From JAUNKE01 sp041784625 (GTDB lineage: Bacteria > Bacillota > Clostridia > Peptostreptococcales > Filifactoraceae), in the NCBI GenBank assembly GCA_041784625.1, contig JBHBDS010000040.1:1-8019 (forward strand): a stretch of DNA of 8,019 bases. Direction: 5' to 3'. Below are positions 6,601-8,019 of the stretch, in pieces. The position numbers were made by a program, and so were the translations under genes. How positions within the stretch are numbered: the stretch's first letter is position 1; each line of letters starts with the position of its first letter. The notes below the pieces were generated by a model, which was not told where the DNA came from, made no database searches, and saw only the letters and a program-made list of their open reading frames with translations.

Positions 6601-8019
6601 AGGACATCATCAGACTACGCCAATTGTTTGACGGCAAAGAGCTTGCTCTGGTCGTCGGCTCGGACGTGGTCAAAAATGCCAGCAGCTATCAGCGAAACGG
6701 CGAAATTCTAAAGCTTGACCATGTCATTTTCCGCAGAAAATCCGACAAGGCAGACGAATTTGCAAGCGATGATTTGCCAGAGGAAAAAATCAACGGTATT
6801 CAAGGCGAGGTGCAGATTCTCAATCTCAAACCACAATATGAATTTATCAGTTCAACGCAAATTCGTGAAGCAGTGGATGAAAATCGTGACTTCAGCGAGC
6901 TGATCGATTTGCAAGCGCAAAAATATATTTATCGCTATGGTTTGTACAAAAAAGCGCCACGCTACAAGTATCTTGCGCCAAAATCAGAAATCTATACGGA
7001 GATTCTCGATCTCGTTCCGCTCGAGACGGTGCGACAAATTGCGGAAGAAGCTTCGATTGCGCCAGAGAAAATCGAGCTACTGCTGCAAGACTTTGAAAAC
7101 AAAAATGTCAAAATGGTGGTCACGAGGGATGAAAAGAATCATCGTCTCATCGCCTTTGCGACAGGCTATTGGATGCGAAGCCAAGAATATTTTAACGTGA
7201 TTGGCGATTCCAAAATTTGCGATTATCTTCGAGAGTATGCGGTTGGACGAATTTTTGTGATCCAATCTTTTTGGACGAGCGAAGAACAAGTCAATCCGAA
7301 TCTCGGACAGATCGTGCTGACGGAATTTATCGCCAGAGCGATCGAGAGCGATTACACCTACTGCATCTTCCGCAACTTGCTCGCCGATGTCGATGAAAAA
7401 ACGCTGCGTTTGCTCAACAGACAGGGCTTTGTGGAGCTGCATCATCAAGATGCGAGCACAAGACTTTTTGGCGTGAACATTTCCAATCCGATTGTGCTTA
7501 ATCTCGATTTGCGAAGCATCGTCAAAGAGCCGTTCCGCAACAATCCTCGCATCAAAAATACGATCTATCAGATGCGAGAGCGATTGCAGTTGGCACTCAC
7601 TAAGCTCTATCCAGGTGAATTGGTGCTGTCCTTCGACCGAAAGACGACCTATTCGAAGTTGGTGAAAAAAGTTTGTGAACTCAATCATGTGCCGAGACTG
7701 CCACAGGTGCCGAGAGTTTTGGGCGAAAAAATTTGTGTGTCCTACGGGACGATTCTCAACGGAACGATTGTGCCAAATACCGTCACCAAGTCGCTGCACA
7801 CGGAAAAAGCGTTCAAGCCCGATCTAAAATCTTTTGAGATCGAACATTATCCAAACTATATGGATCTTTCGATTCAGATCGATACGATCGATTCCTTCAA
7901 CCGTCCGATTATTTTGATTGACGATATTCTGCACAAAGGATACCGACTCGAAAAAATGTGGCCGATGTTCTCAGAAAAAGGGATTCACATTGACAAAATT
8001 GTCGTAGCGATTCTTTCGG
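3618..8019 (+). CDS. Giant multidomain protein: HD hydrolase, HEAT-like, NadD-like, GNAT-like, PRTase-like (partial)
   Basis: One frame stays open for 1467 codons to the window edge with no stop, so the C-terminus is missing. The start is fixed by AGGGAGA and an in-frame TAG at 3612. No signal peptide or clear membrane segment is seen, so it is probably cytoplasmic. Domains by motif: (1) an HD phosphohydrolase domain at about 180-290, with H186, the H220-D221 pair in MGHDLGK, H262 and D283; (2) a long helical region at about 300-915 with HEAT-like stretches near 441-460, 577-597 and 710-726; (3) a nucleotidyltransferase domain of the NadD/cytidylyltransferase superfamily at about 917-1110, with PGSFDPFSLGH (923-933), VVGSD (1012-1016) and ISSTQIR (1077-1083); (4) a GNAT-like segment at about 1160-1290, with NLGQIVLTEFIARA near 1228 and LNRQGF ending at 1271; (5) a type I phosphoribosyltransferase-like region from about 1330, with IILIDDILHKG (1431-1441). 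The usual HxGH of domain 3 reads SLGH, and the usual TG of domain 5 reads KG. The reading frame and domains 1 and 3 are well supported; 4 and 5 are weaker. Overall function is unknown; nucleotide or NAD-type metabolism is only a guess. Confidence 0.9.
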   Translation, partial: MIRDFYHQIKERIRSLEKKYDLSLMMDAIDQEKIDVLLGQEKYSANSLFDAMEDYFVALIKTSWFEKNLGDSSEEILDKKVFLEYALDYVRYLSFPGSVELIQNPMRILLAEIFLEAFQVLTDFEMQSHGKEFYNRYPMEFLTKEEESQLPEGHEYFTFKKYYREHFVFEMLKLSQDVKGYTTLDHISGVCYIALYIARQLKSCNLPIDLGLVITASMGHDLGKYGAKKSEERRIPYLHYYYTDLWFEQRGMPFSGKVAANHSTWDLELENLQIESLVLIYADFRVKAKGKQMHIYDLESSFQVILDKLDNVDDAKEKRYKRVYAKLKDFEDYMHSLGVDTTLQNAVDELLFVEQKETAFMYGQEVVQNLKFQSICYNINILKYFSSLERFNELLVKLSSEKDWREIRNYIELFHEYDKYIGKNQKLLILNELQDMLLSKHEDIRNRAAEIIGSIIANFDEEYRKEIPEYVPLMKEEQTSVDLFERFLCYFLYKNPHQTQKNIEWLRINTKNMVHSLFETTQKPTAYHAVIAKHLRRAILENNDEIALALTQVLKHIKVEKIEDKEAIHEFLLFFYNNSNIEVQLAVTKLVYIHSKYAIKQESDVEFAKNIIAITSKSDDAIVNYLRMKLMRALSEFYFLDTSSKMEELCCERITEQELVKIHLKNLKSATGWIEKKANIDVMVAEVLSENTDNALQTALHFCNLLKVSSTESVRNHSGKSILKILLNLKKQERNDVAIELIRALEMQDIQFTKYIPKYIGGIIIHSEVAELDEILDDFYEKSKVSSPQLVWLVLLSVGYAVEEYLIANREQAMDDTTKRLFQKMLGILLIGLHSFDQSIFNESLKILARLFASEKITLAEKYLIYKAIDKKLLDLVALRRDDENLYIKCSASLNKIYRFISDYEFFEGLLLSQSNEKVAFFPGSFDPFSLGHKEIAKEIRNLGFDVFLSIDEFSWSKQTQPNQIRKKIIQCSIADEQNIYVFPNKYPINIANDEDIIRLRQLFDGKELALVVGSDVVKNASSYQRNGEILKLDHVIFRRKSDKADEFASDDLPEEKINGIQGEVQILNLKPQYEFISSTQIREAVDENRDFSELIDLQAQKYIYRYGLYKKAPRYKYLAPKSEIYTEILDLVPLETVRQIAEEASIAPEKIELLLQDFENKNVKMVVTRDEKNHRLIAFATGYWMRSQEYFNVIGDSKICDYLREYAVGRIFVIQSFWTSEEQVNPNLGQIVLTEFIARAIESDYTYCIFRNLLADVDEKTLRLLNRQGFVELHHQDASTRLFGVNISNPIVLNLDLRSIVKEPFRNNPRIKNTIYQMRERLQLALTKLYPGELVLSFDRKTTYSKLVKKVCELNHVPRLPQVPRVLGEKICVSYGTILNGTIVPNTVTKSLHTEKAFKPDLKSFEIEHYPNYMDLSIQIDTIDSFNRPIILIDDILHKGYRLEKMWPMFSEKGIHIDKIVVAILS

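Noticed and set aside
4117..7200. Several short plus-strand frames (for example 4117-4476, 5081-5416, 6424-6711, 6937-7200) that could suggest a degraded region of small genes
   Set aside because: All are in other frames than the continuous one starting at 3618. The main frame has no stop and carries domain motifs throughout, so the region is one intact gene and not a decayed one.
7077..7799. A 240-residue open frame on the minus strand
   Set aside because: It is a shadow of the giant plus-strand gene, caused by few stop codons in the opposite frame. No motif or upstream signal supports it.
1..8019. CRISPR arrays, insertion sequences, tRNA or rRNA genes
   Set aside because: No regularly spaced direct repeats, transposase motifs, flanking inverted repeats, cloverleaf or rRNA-like segments were seen on either strand.

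Overview
The window reads as part of a low-to-moderate GC, anaerobic, Clostridia-like Firmicute chromosome. This rests on strong purine-rich ribosome binding sites (AGGAGG, AGGGAGA), short intergenic spacing, and a fermentative, ferredoxin-linked gene set. Nothing in the sequence fixes the genus. All genes called lie on the plus strand.

Left part (25-3299): a tight three-gene cluster. A phosphate butyryltransferase-family enzyme (ptb) is followed after 18 bases by the alpha subunit of indolepyruvate:ferredoxin oxidoreductase (iorA). The beta subunit (iorB) start codon overlaps the iorA stop codon by one base. Together they suggest oxidative decarboxylation of aryl (or related) pyruvates to acyl-CoA with reduction of ferredoxin, then conversion of acyl-CoA to acyl-phosphate. 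An acyl kinase outside the window could then make ATP. The enzyme families are clear; the substrate and the joint pathway are inferred.

Middle (3300-3617): about 318 bases without a gene. They hold three consecutive potential RNA hairpins, the last a perfect 11-bp stem followed by a T run that looks like an intrinsic terminator. After it come a plausible extended -10 promoter and a strong ribosome binding site for the next gene.

Right part (3618 to the window end): one uninterrupted reading frame of at least 1467 codons that runs off the right edge without a stop. It encodes a very large multidomain protein: an N-terminal HD-type metal phosphohydrolase domain, a long helical HEAT-like middle, a NadD/cytidylyltransferase-like nucleotidyltransferase domain, a segment resembling a GNAT acetyltransferase, and a C-terminal type I phosphoribosyltransferase-like domain cut by the window end. 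Some catalytic positions in the nucleotidyltransferase and phosphoribosyltransferase motifs are altered. This protein is the most unusual object in the window; its function is unknown, and a link to nucleotide or NAD-type metabolism is only a hypothesis.
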